This document shows positions 1-8,265 of a stretch of 49,860 nt of DNA, in pieces. This DNA comes from an uncultured Lachnospiraceae bacterium (lineage in GTDB: Bacteria > Bacillota > Clostridia > Lachnospirales > Lachnospiraceae), in NCBI GenBank assembly GCA_947625875.1, contig CANQQG010000013.1, positions 1 through 49,860 on the forward strand, read 5' to 3'. Within the stretch, counting starts at the first letter, position 1. Every line of letters starts with the position of its first letter. The notes under the pieces are model-generated. The model was given only the letters and a program-made list of their open reading frames with translations. It was not told the origin of the DNA and ran no database searches. The position numbers and the translations under genes are program-made.

Positions 1-2582
1 CGCCTGACGTCCGCTTCCAATTCCCGCGCCGATACGAGCAGGCAGCCCGCCCCGCGGATAATGATCTGTTCCAGCCCGTCGGACGTCGCTACGGTGACGC
101 GGTATTTCCCGGCATTTTCATGCGCAAACCGTTCAATATACTGATCGGCGGTTTCCGCCTCTTTCGTGTACACCACATGGATATTGTGGTAATCATAGTA
201 CTCCGTCGGATGCCCCTCCACGCGGTATGCGTCAAAGACTACGATCAGGTCGCATTTCCGGATTGCCTGGTAATTGCACATAATATCCAGCAGCCTGCCC
301 CGCGCGCCGTCGATATTATCCGCCGCAAGCGCGTTTAATTCGCCCCACGCAAAAATGATATTATACCCGTCTACCAGGAAATATTCCTTCTGCGGAACCG
401 TCCCCGCATCCCGCTTTTTCACTTCCTGCGCGGCTGCCGGACGCGGCTCGTCATAGATGCGCTTTCTTTTCCGCACTTTATAGCGCGCGGTTACTTTGTC
501 CCGTTTATTTGCAGAAAACGTCCGCGCAAGGATCGCATCGATTTCTTCCGTACCGATAACGGTTTCGGAAGCCGCCGCGCGGATCCGCGTTTCCTGCCTC
601 TGTCCGTTATCCGGCTTTTTTTCAGGGACAAACGCGCTTTCCACGTGCATATGCCGCCTGACGTCCTGCCACTCCACAAGCATGCCCGCGCCATGCGAAC
701 AAAATACGGACGAGGACGGATTGGCCAGGTCGGCGTCCGGCTGATAGCCGATCCGTTCCACCACTTCCTGCGCATTATGGCATGGCGAATATCCGCCCGG
801 AGCGCACTGCAGATGTCCGAGGCCCTTTGTATAGACAGTGACTTCCTTCTGGTATCCGCGCATGGAAACGACCGGGGCGCGCCCGGAAAGCTCCGCCATC
901 CCGTTTTTTACAGCAAACGGCGCAAGCTGGCCATGCATATGCTCGATATCCGTCATCGCGCGTCCGACCATTGCTTCCGGAACGGTGAGCCGGAACTGGT
1001 AATACGGTTCAAGCAATACCGACTGCGCCTGCATCAGGCCCTGACGAACCGCGCGGTAGGTCGCCTGACGGAAATCCCCGCCTTCGGTGTGCTTTAAATG
1101 CGCGCGCCCGGTCAGAAGCGTGATCTTTACATCCGTAAGCGCCGAGCCGGTCAGCACGCCTTTGTGTTCCCGTTCTTCTAAATGCGTCAACACAAGCCGC
1201 TGCCAGTTCCGGTCCAGAACATCCGCGCTGCAGGCCGAAGCGAACTGCAGGTCGCTCCCCTCTTCGCCGGGTTCGAGCAAAAGATGTACCTCGGCATAAT
1301 GGCGCAGCGGCTCAAAATGCCCGACGCCCTCCACCGTATCCGCAATCGTTTCCTTATACACAATATTTCCTTCGCCAAACCCGATCGCAACGCCAAAACG
1401 CTCCGCAACCATGTGCTCTAATACTTCTAACTGCACCTCGCCCATAAGCTGTGCCTGTATCTCCTGCAGCCGCTCGTCCCACACAATATGCAGTTCCGGC
1501 TCTTCCTCCTCGATCTGGCGCAGTTTCGGAAGCATCTGCGCCGCGTCAATTTCCGGCGGCAATAAAATCCGATACGTCAGGACCGGGGCAAGCAGCGGCG
1601 TCTCCGAATCCGGCTCCGCGCCGTATCCCTCCCCCGGTTTCGTCCCGGTAAGGCCGGTAACGGCGCAGACGGTCCCCGCCTCCGCCTGGTTTACCGCCTC
1701 GTATTTTTCACCGGAATAAATACGTATCTGATTCACTTTTTCTTCACGCCCGTCTTCCCCGCGCGTCTTTATCACATCGCGCACACGCAGAGCGCCGCCC
1801 GTTATCTTCATATACGTCAGGCGGTTTCCCTGCGCATCGCGCGCAATTTTAAATACTTTCGCCGCAAATTCTTCCGGATAGCGCGGATTTTTCACATAAG
1901 CCGCAAGCCCGTCCAGAAATTCCGTTACGCCTTCATATTTCAGCGCCGATCCAAAGAAACATGGAAACAGCGTCCGCTCCGCAATCATATCCCGAATCCG
2001 CGCGTCCGATACCGTCCCCTCTTCCAGGAACTGTTCCATCGCCGCTTCGCCGCACATGGCGACCGCATCATAAAAATCCTCGCCGGACTGTACGGTAAAA
2101 TCCACGCAGTTTCCGTCAAGCTGCTCCTGCAGTTCCTTTAATAGCTTCCCTTTATCCGTCCCGTCCTGATCCATTTTGTTGACAAACAGGAATACGGGTA
2201 TCCCGTAAAGGGAAAGCAGCCGCCAGAGCGTGCGCGTATGCCCCTGCACGCCGTCCGCGCCGCTGACCAGCAAAACGGCATAATCCAGCGCCTGCAGCGT
2301 GCGTTCCATTTCCGCCGAAAAATCCACATGCCCGGGCGTGTCAAGCAAGGTCAGCTCCATATCCTTCCAGCGCAGCATGGCCTGTTTGGAAAAGATCGTG
2401 ATCCCGCGCGCGCGCTCCATGCCATCCGTATCCAAAAAAGCGTCCTGATTATCCACACGCCCCATCCGCCGGATATTCCCGGCGGCATAGAGCATTCCTT
2501 CCGATAACGTCGTCTTTCCCGCATCTACGTGGGCAAGCAGCGCTGTGCATATTCGTTTTTCAGGCTTGTTCCCGGATAACAT
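1..2582 (-). CDS. TetM/EF-G-like translational GTPase fused to a YacP/Rae1 NYN domain (3' end outside window)
   Basis: Seen: 860 codons read leftward from ATG at 2582 and leave the window still open. The N-terminal G domain has G1 AHVDAGKTT (17-25), G2 RGIT (59-62), G3 DTPGH (81-85) and G4 NKMD (135-138), followed by EF-G/TetM-like domains to about residue 660. After a basic linker comes a second domain from about 730 with LVDGYN (D738), VVFDA (D784), ETAD (D813) and ATSD (D835), plus GxxxxSAREL near the edge; this set matches YacP/Rae1 NYN nucleases. Known: ribosomal-protection-type GTPases bind the ribosomal A site, and Bacillus subtilis Rae1 cleaves mRNA in the ribosomal A site. Inferred: a GTPase that carries an mRNA nuclease onto ribosomes. 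The YSPVS-type tip of true TetM is not apparent; the segment has TGRAHLKHTEGGDF instead, so tetracycline resistance is doubtful. ATG lies 1 nt after the stop of the upstream ATPase gene, implying translational coupling. Confidence 0.9.
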   Translation of the reverse strand, partial: MLSGNKPEKRICTALLAHVDAGKTTLSEGMLYAAGNIRRMGRVDNQDAFLDTDGMERARGITIFSKQAMLRWKDMELTLLDTPGHVDFSAEMERTLQALDYAVLLVSGADGVQGHTRTLWRLLSLYGIPVFLFVNKMDQDGTDKGKLLKELQEQLDGNCVDFTVQSGEDFYDAVAMCGEAAMEQFLEEGTVSDARIRDMIAERTLFPCFFGSALKYEGVTEFLDGLAAYVKNPRYPEEFAAKVFKIARDAQGNRLTYMKITGGALRVRDVIKTRGEDGREEKVNQIRIYSGEKYEAVNQAEAGTVCAVTGLTGTKPGEGYGAEPDSETPLLAPVLTYRILLPPEIDAAQMLPKLRQIEEEEPELHIVWDERLQEIQAQLMGEVQLEVLEHMVAERFGVAIGFGEGNIVYKETIADTVEGVGHFEPLRHYAEVHLLLEPGEEGSDLQFASACSADVLDRNWQRLVLTHLEEREHKGVLTGSALTDVKITLLTGRAHLKHTEGGDFRQATYRAVRQGLMQAQSVLLEPYYQFRLTVPEAMVGRAMTDIEHMHGQLAPFAVKNGMAELSGRAPVVSMRGYQKEVTVYTKGLGHLQCAPGGYSPCHNAQEVVERIGYQPDADLANPSSSVFCSHGAGMLVEWQDVRRHMHVESAFVPEKKPDNGQRQETRIRAAASETVIGTEEIDAILARTFSANKRDKVTARYKVRKRKRIYDEPRPAAAQEVKKRDAGTVPQKEYFLVDGYNIIFAWGELNALAADNIDGARGRLLDIMCNYQAIRKCDLIVVFDAYRVEGHPTEYYDYHNIHVVYTKEAETADQYIERFAHENAGKYRVTVATSDGLEQIIIRGAGCLLVSARELEADVR

Positions 2583-2583
2583 A

Positions 2584-4320
2584 TTAAGCCCTCTGCTTTC
2601 CATCTGCCGCGGCCTTCAGCGTCCGGCAGCGGTTAAAGCACGCATATACCTCCTGCGCGCGCGGCATGGCAAGATTGCATGGCAGATAACTCCCGCCGCA
2701 GATCCCCTTCCAGCCTTTTTCTTTCACTGTCTGCATCAACAGCCGCACAACGGCATTTAAATCTTTCTTCCCGTCAAACAGCCGCTGCTTTGCATATTTC
2801 ACCAGATAGCCGAGCGCCATAGTCTGCTCCGCGTCCACCAGCTGCTCCACATAGCGCAGCTCGATCGTATCCTTATCAATCGAGACGGCGTCTTTTCCCA
2901 TGCCCTTTACCTTCATGCGATCATTGTGCGCCGCTTTCGCGTCCGCGGCAAACCGGCGCGCAGACTGCGGGAGCGCGGGCGGCTTGAGTTCCTGCGGCTG
3001 ACTGTCCGGCGCGGCAAACCGTTCCGCCTCGCGCTTTGCCGCTTCCGTAATCTCAGACGGCTCATACTGCATCATCTGGACGATATGGTCTGATTTATAA
3101 AAATACGCGCCGCAGCTTCCCGCAACCAGAATCGTAGAAACGCCGCATTCCGTATACAGATCCCGCACGCGGTCGATAAACGGTGTGATCGGCTCCATGT
3201 CCTTATGCACGACGCTCGCCATCAGCGCGTCCCGGATCATAAAATTCGTCGCGCTCGTATCCTCGTCGATCAAAAACAAGCGCGTGCCAGCTTCCATCGC
3301 TTCCACGACATTCGCCGCCTGCGACGTGCTGCCGCTCGCATCTTCCGTACAGAACGCCTTCGTATCTCGCCCGTTCGGCAGCCCGTTGATAAACATCGAA
3401 ATATCCGTCCGCTGAATGCTCCTGCCGTCCTCCGCGCGTATTTTTACCGCCGTATCGTCTGTAATGACATATTCCCTGCCGTCCCCTGCGATATGGTTGT
3501 ACACGCCGCGCTCCAACGCCTTTAACAGCGTGGATTTCCCATGATAGCCCCCGCCGACAATCAGCGTTACGCCCTGCGGGACGCCCATGCCCTTCAGCAG
3601 CCCGCGGTTTGGCAGATTCAGGGCGACTTCCATGGATTCCGGCGACCGGAACGCGACGGCATGCTTCATCGGGCGGTCGGAAACGCCCGACTCGCGCGGC
3701 AGGATGGCGCCGTTTGCCACAAATGCCACAAGCCCCCGCTCTTTTAACTGCTGACGGATATACCGCTGGTCCTCCGCTAATTTTACAACGTCCGCCAGAT
3801 GCGCCTTGTCCGCGTTTTTATAATACAGCGACCGCTGCACGCATTCCGGCAGGAAACGGAACAATATTTTCTGCAGTTCGCGCGCATTGACCGTCCGCCC
3901 GTTTGCCGGGAAGCCGACTTCCAGACGGAACAGCAGATCCCCCGTCTCTTTGGTAAATTCACATGCGCTGCGCGCCAACACCTCCTGCCCCGGACGGCTG
4001 ACGGAAATCAGCCCGCTTTTTCCGGAGCCCTTTGCCTGGAACGAATACTGCCCCGCCTCTCTTGCAAAACGGCGGATCAGCGCGTCCGCAAGCGCTGTGC
4101 GCGTGTCTTCCTCCTCGATCATAGAAAGCGGGAAGCCCGCCTGCGCGCCCTTTATATGCACGCTGACTTTTGACGGCGACGCGAACGGGTCGCCCTGCAC
4201 ATGGTCGATGGAAAGCACATACCCGTCAAACTGCCATTGGCCCGCCGTATCTTTATAAGCCGGATACCCCCTGTGGTCGATCCGGTTCAATAATTCCTGT
4301 AAATCTCTTGCCTGTTTCAT
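2584..4320 (-). CDS. ABC-class predicted ATPase (PF09818-type)
   Basis: A 578-residue soluble protein of the 'predicted ATPase of the ABC class' family. Seen: Walker A GGGYHGKST at about 255-263, a Walker B-like RLFLIDED at about 347-354 followed by TSATNFM, and a conserved FINGLP segment between them; there are no membrane segments. Known: family members are soluble P-loop proteins without an assigned biochemical role. The start has a good ribosome binding site (AGGAGATGAAGCGAAT-ATG). Its stop is 1 nt before the start of the TetM-like/NYN GTPase gene, so the two are almost certainly one transcript, which hints at a shared ribosome- or RNA-related role (inference). Family certain, function unknown. 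Confidence 0.9.
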   Translation of the reverse strand: MKQARDLQELLNRIDHRGYPAYKDTAGQWQFDGYVLSIDHVQGDPFASPSKVSVHIKGAQAGFPLSMIEEEDTRTALADALIRRFAREAGQYSFQAKGSGKSGLISVSRPGQEVLARSACEFTKETGDLLFRLEVGFPANGRTVNARELQKILFRFLPECVQRSLYYKNADKAHLADVVKLAEDQRYIRQQLKERGLVAFVANGAILPRESGVSDRPMKHAVAFRSPESMEVALNLPNRGLLKGMGVPQGVTLIVGGGYHGKSTLLKALERGVYNHIAGDGREYVITDDTAVKIRAEDGRSIQRTDISMFINGLPNGRDTKAFCTEDASGSTSQAANVVEAMEAGTRLFLIDEDTSATNFMIRDALMASVVHKDMEPITPFIDRVRDLYTECGVSTILVAGSCGAYFYKSDHIVQMMQYEPSEITEAAKREAERFAAPDSQPQELKPPALPQSARRFAADAKAAHNDRMKVKGMGKDAVSIDKDTIELRYVEQLVDAEQTMALGYLVKYAKQRLFDGKKDLNAVVRLLMQTVKEKGWKGICGGSYLPCNLAMPRAQEVYACFNRCRTLKAAADGKQRA

Positions 4321-4406
4321 ATTCGCTTCATCTCCTATTCATTTTTCTCTGTTTATAAAACTGAAATGCCGGAATACCGGAAATCTCCAAAACTTTCCTA
4401 TTGTGG

Positions 4407-4435
4407 ACATTAAACAATTCTGCCCCGTTTGTCAA
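4407..4435 (-). promoter_or_regulatory. Possible sigma-A promoter for the ABC-ATPase/GTPase pair
   Basis: On the minus strand there is a perfect -35 TTGACA (4430-4435), a 17-nt spacer and a poor -10 TAATGT (4407-4412). It lies about 90 nt upstream of the ATPase start. The weak -10 keeps this tentative. Confidence 0.4.
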
Positions 4436-4451
4436 GAATTTTTTCCCCTTG

Positions 4452-4480
4452 TTGCAAAACAATGTCAAATCCTTTATAAT
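4452..4480 (+). promoter_or_regulatory. Sigma-A promoter for the response regulator/hybrid kinase operon
   Basis: TTGCAA (4452-4457), a 17-nt spacer and a perfect TATAAT (4475-4480) lie 38 nt before the ATG at 4519. A GAAGGAG ribosome binding site (4504-4510) follows. It is back to back with the leftward ATPase promoter. Confidence 0.8.
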
Positions 4481-4518
4481 AGATAGTAAAAAAGATATCA
4501 GGCGAAGGAGCAATTGTT

Positions 4519-5493
4519 ATGAGATATAAAATATTACTGACCGGTAAAAATAACGCTGTCATCAATGATTTTTTTCTGCAGATGGACGATGATTTTGAAG
4601 CCCTCACGACTTCCCTGCGTTATGAAGATATACTGAACCATGTCACCTATATCAGGCCGGATGTATTCTGCTACTGCCTTTTTAACGAGACGCTGGACGA
4701 CCTCAAGCGCATAGGGCAGGTCAAGTCCACACTTGATAAATACAACATCCCGACCATTATCATCGGTTCGGAAATGGACTGCAGCGAATTTGCGCGGGCC
4801 ACTACATGGGCGGCGAACCTGATGATCAATACGCCGATGAAAGCCGCTCATATTGCGTCAAGAATCATCCGTTATCTGAACCGGAGAGAGGACGGTGAGC
4901 CGGAAATGCCGGTTTCCGTCGATCCATTTGAAAATGCGCTTGAAAACAGCCCGAATAACAGCATTCTGTCCGGGTTTGAAAATATTTCCGCCGGCGGCGC
5001 GGCGGACAGTTCTTTTCCGCAGAGCGCAAACCCCGCCCCTTCTGCGCCGCACAGTGAGGCCAGTGAGATCGACCAGATCTTTCATAGTATGCAGCCGGGC
5101 GCGGGGCCGACGATAAAAACAAATTCCGCCCGCAAACATATCCTTGTCGTAGACGACAACCCGATCATGTTAAAAACCATCAAGGAACATCTGCATGACA
5201 AGTATGACGTGGCGACCGCGATCAGCGGAAAAGTAGCCCTGAAATTCTTGCAAAAGAAAAAAACAGATCTGATCCTGCTCGATTACGAAATGCCGGATGA
5301 AAACGGGGCGGAGGTTTTAAAGCGGCTGCGCTCTGACGTCCTGACGAAAGACATCCCCGTCATTTTCCTGACCGGCATTACGGAGCGGAATAAAATCGCG
5401 CAGGCGCTTGTTTTAAAACCGCAGGGCTATCTGTTAAAGCCGGTTGACCACAACAAACTGCTCGAAACAATTTCCAAGGTACTGGGGGTATAG
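4519..5493 (+). CDS. Response regulator: degenerate N-terminal receiver plus C-terminal REC domain
   Basis: 324 residues. The N-terminal ~125 residues have an alternating strand/helix pattern like a receiver fold but lack the acidic pocket and phospho-acceptor Asp, so this is probably a pseudo-receiver (inference). A polar, Ser/Pro-rich linker (about 130-205) follows. The C-terminal REC domain (about 207-324) has LVVDDNP, phospho-acceptor D255 in LILLDYEMP, the switch Thr in FLTG and the conserved Lys in LLKP. There is no DNA-binding or enzymatic output domain, so signalling probably goes through protein contacts or phosphotransfer. It lies 2 nt upstream of the hybrid kinase, its evident partner. 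The ATG has a good GAAGGAG site 8 nt upstream. Confidence 0.85.
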   Translation: MRYKILLTGKNNAVINDFFLQMDDDFEALTTSLRYEDILNHVTYIRPDVFCYCLFNETLDDLKRIGQVKSTLDKYNIPTIIIGSEMDCSEFARATTWAANLMINTPMKAAHIASRIIRYLNRREDGEPEMPVSVDPFENALENSPNNSILSGFENISAGGAADSSFPQSANPAPSAPHSEASEIDQIFHSMQPGAGPTIKTNSARKHILVVDDNPIMLKTIKEHLHDKYDVATAISGKVALKFLQKKKTDLILLDYEMPDENGAEVLKRLRSDVLTKDIPVIFLTGITERNKIAQALVLKPQGYLLKPVDHNKLLETISKVLGV

Positions 5494-5495
5494 AT

Positions 5496-8204
5496 ATGGA
5501 TTACACAGCTGATGATGACCTGAATATCACCGACTTAATCGAAGTTGACACGCTCCAGCGCATACAGGACGCTTTTGCCGAAATGACAGGCATGGCCGCC
5601 CTCGTGACGGACGTATACGGGGTTCCTGTGACAAAAAGCTCCAACTTTACCGATTTTTGCATGAAATATACGCGCAAATCCCCGGTCGGCAGGCAGCGCT
5701 GCGAATGGTGCGACCGCTTCGGCGCCGAGCAGACACTGGAGAGCGGCTGCGCCACGACTTATTTCTGCCACGCGGGGCTGATCGATTTTGCCGCGCCGAT
5801 CGTGGTAAACAACAAACACGTCGGCTGCTTTATCGGCGGGCAGGTGCTGACAAAGCCGATGACGGAGAAACGCATCCGCCAGGTCGCAAAAGACCTTGAC
5901 ATTGAGCCGGAAGGCTATATCGCCGCCGCAAAAAAAGTACATATCCGCGACAAGCACGTCATTGATAAGGCGGCGGATTTCCTGTATAAAATATCTTACG
6001 TTTTATCCGACATCGCATACGGCACTTACCAGACAAATCAGGCGAATATCGAGATTGAAAAAGCCAGCAAGATGAAATCGGATTTCCTCGCAAATATGAG
6101 CCATGAGATCCGCACCCCGATGAACGCCGTAATCGGCATGGCGGAGATGGCGCTGCGCGAAGACCTCCCGCCTGTCGCAAGGGATTATATCCACCAGATC
6201 AAATCCTCCGGCCGGGAGCTTCTGACGATCATCAACGATATTTTGGATTTCTCCAAGATCGAATCCGGAAAGATGGATATCTGCCCGGTGGAATATGAAT
6301 CCATGTCCATCATCAACGACGTCGTAAATATCATCATGACGCGCCTGCACGACAAAGACGTGGAGCTGATCCTTGACCTGGAGCCGACGATCCCGAAGCT
6401 GCTCTACGGCGACAATATCCGCATCAAGCAGATCTTGATCAATATCGCGAATAATGCCGTCAAATTTACAAATTCCGGAAAAGTAACAATCCTGACCTCA
6501 TATGAGCAGACGGCGGAGGATATGATTGAAATGCGCATGTCCGTAGAGGATACGGGCATCGGCATCAAGAAGAATGACCTGGACAAGCTGTTCCAGTCCT
6601 TCCAGCAGGTGGACAGCAAGCGGAACCGCAATATTGAGGGAACCGGCCTCGGCCTTGCCATTTCCAAGCGGTTACTGAATCTGATGGGCGGCGATATCCG
6701 CGTGGAGAGCGAATACGGGGTTGGCAGCACGTTTACCTTTTTCTTTCCGCAGAAGATCATCGACAAAACGCCGAGCATTTCGATACCGGACGCCGGGCAG
6801 AAATATGTCGCGGCGCTGATCTATAATGAAAAGGTAAAAGAACAGCTTGCAAAAGACTGTGCGACGCTCGGCGTCCACTATTTCTTTGCGGACGACGCGG
6901 ACACGCTTACCGACTATGCGGAGCAGAACCTGCACCGGGAACTGTTCGTCATGCTCGACCGGAAAATGTTTACGGAAGAATGGTCTTTGTTTGCGGAGAG
7001 ACATCCGGAGGTAAAGCTTATTTTGATCATCGACTTTTTCGATACGACCAAATATGATTTCCTTCCAAATCTGATGGTCATGAAAAAGCCGATCTATACC
7101 TTAAATCTTGCCACATTATTAAAGGGCGGAGACCTGCATGCCCTGCTCTCCGACGATAAAAACACCGCGCTGGATTTCATTGCGCCGGATGCGGAAGTTC
7201 TGATCGTGGACGATAACGCGGTGAATCTGACGATCGCCGAAGGGCTGTTAGAGCCGCTAAAAATGAAGATCCAGACTTCCCTGAGCGGGAAAGACGCGGT
7301 CAATAAAATATCGGAACACCGCTTTGACCTTATTTTTATGGACCATATGATGCCGGAAATGGACGGCGTGGAAACAACGCGCGTGATCCGCCGTTTCCAT
7401 GATGATTACAATGATGTGCCGATCATCGCGCTGACCGCAAACGCCGTTGACGGGACAAAAGAAATGTTCCTGCGCGAGGGCATGAATGATTTTGTGGCAA
7501 AGCCGATTGAACTGCACACGCTGATTGCGAAGGTGCGCCAATGGCTGCCGATTGAAAAGATTAAGCGGCTCTCTCCGGATGAGATCGCGCAGAATGCAGA
7601 CGATGATGACGTCATAACGATCGGCGACCTGGATACGCAGTCCGCCATTCAGCTTTTGGGCAGCAAATCCCTGTTCTGGAAGATACTGGAAAGCTATTAT
7701 CAGTCGATCGAAAAAAAGGCGGCGCAGATCAAGGAGCTGCAGATGAACGGCGACTGGTCCGGTTACACCATTGAAGTCCACGCGCTCAAAAGCCTCTCCA
7801 AGCAGATCGGCGCGATGGAGCTGTCCGAGATTGCCGCCGAAATGGAACGCGCGGGAAATGCGAGGAATACCGACCTGATCCGCCAGCACACAGACAAAAT
7901 GCTCGAACGCTACCGCGGCTATATCCCGGTATTAAAGCCGTTCTTCCCTTCCGGGGAGGAAGAGGACGAATCCCAAAAAGAGCCGGTCACGCCGGAAATC
8001 CTGAAAGATTTCTTTGCGCAGATGCGCGAGGCCGCCGACAATCTGGACATGGATCTCATGGAATCGATCATTTTGGAAATGCACAAATATCAGTACGACG
8101 ACACGCAAAAAGACCTCTACGAACAGTTAAAAGCCGCTGTCGATGAAGTTGATACCGATTCCTGCACTGCCATTGTCGATGAATGGGAAAGCAGCATGCA
8201 GTAG
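5496..8204 (+). CDS. PocR-domain hybrid histidine kinase with REC and HPt domains
   Basis: 902 residues, no membrane segments, so a cytoplasmic sensor. Order seen: PocR-type ligand domain (about 18-165) with Cys-rich CEWCDRFGAEQ and FCHAGLIDF; HisKA with phospho-acceptor H203 in SHEIRTPMN; HATPase with N box, DTGIGI and GTGLGLAISK; a segment at about 435-545 that looks like a degenerate receiver; a true REC with LIVDDN and D616 in MDHMMPEMDG; an HPt domain with H762 in EVHALKS; and a ~70-residue helical tail. Known: PocR domains bind small organic ligands such as diols, and H-D-H relays pass phosphate from kinase to HPt. The natural next acceptor is the REC-only regulator encoded just upstream (inference). 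The ligand is not predictable; the clustered Cys residues could bind metal. Confidence 0.92.
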   Translation: MDYTADDDLNITDLIEVDTLQRIQDAFAEMTGMAALVTDVYGVPVTKSSNFTDFCMKYTRKSPVGRQRCEWCDRFGAEQTLESGCATTYFCHAGLIDFAAPIVVNNKHVGCFIGGQVLTKPMTEKRIRQVAKDLDIEPEGYIAAAKKVHIRDKHVIDKAADFLYKISYVLSDIAYGTYQTNQANIEIEKASKMKSDFLANMSHEIRTPMNAVIGMAEMALREDLPPVARDYIHQIKSSGRELLTIINDILDFSKIESGKMDICPVEYESMSIINDVVNIIMTRLHDKDVELILDLEPTIPKLLYGDNIRIKQILINIANNAVKFTNSGKVTILTSYEQTAEDMIEMRMSVEDTGIGIKKNDLDKLFQSFQQVDSKRNRNIEGTGLGLAISKRLLNLMGGDIRVESEYGVGSTFTFFFPQKIIDKTPSISIPDAGQKYVAALIYNEKVKEQLAKDCATLGVHYFFADDADTLTDYAEQNLHRELFVMLDRKMFTEEWSLFAERHPEVKLILIIDFFDTTKYDFLPNLMVMKKPIYTLNLATLLKGGDLHALLSDDKNTALDFIAPDAEVLIVDDNAVNLTIAEGLLEPLKMKIQTSLSGKDAVNKISEHRFDLIFMDHMMPEMDGVETTRVIRRFHDDYNDVPIIALTANAVDGTKEMFLREGMNDFVAKPIELHTLIAKVRQWLPIEKIKRLSPDEIAQNADDDDVITIGDLDTQSAIQLLGSKSLFWKILESYYQSIEKKAAQIKELQMNGDWSGYTIEVHALKSLSKQIGAMELSEIAAEMERAGNARNTDLIRQHTDKMLERYRGYIPVLKPFFPSGEEEDESQKEPVTPEILKDFFAQMREAADNLDMDLMESIILEMHKYQYDDTQKDLYEQLKAAVDEVDTDSCTAIVDEWESSMQ

Positions 8205-8218
8205 CCGTCCTCTGTAAA

Positions 8219-8259
8219 AATGCCGGAAACCTTTGCGGTTGCCAGGTTTCCGGCATTTT
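8219..8259. terminator. Bidirectional intrinsic terminator between convergent genes
   Basis: A perfect 14-bp stem (8219-8232 with 8244-8257) and an 11-nt loop, with five A upstream and four T downstream. It can end both the rightward kinase operon and the leftward M14 peptidase gene. Confidence 0.9.
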
Positions 8260-8265
8260 CCATTT

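Noticed and set aside
1..2582. Annotating the first gene as a tetracycline resistance determinant
   Set aside because: The G domain is TetM-like, but the tip motif of true ribosomal-protection proteins is not seen and the C-terminal nuclease domain points to another role.
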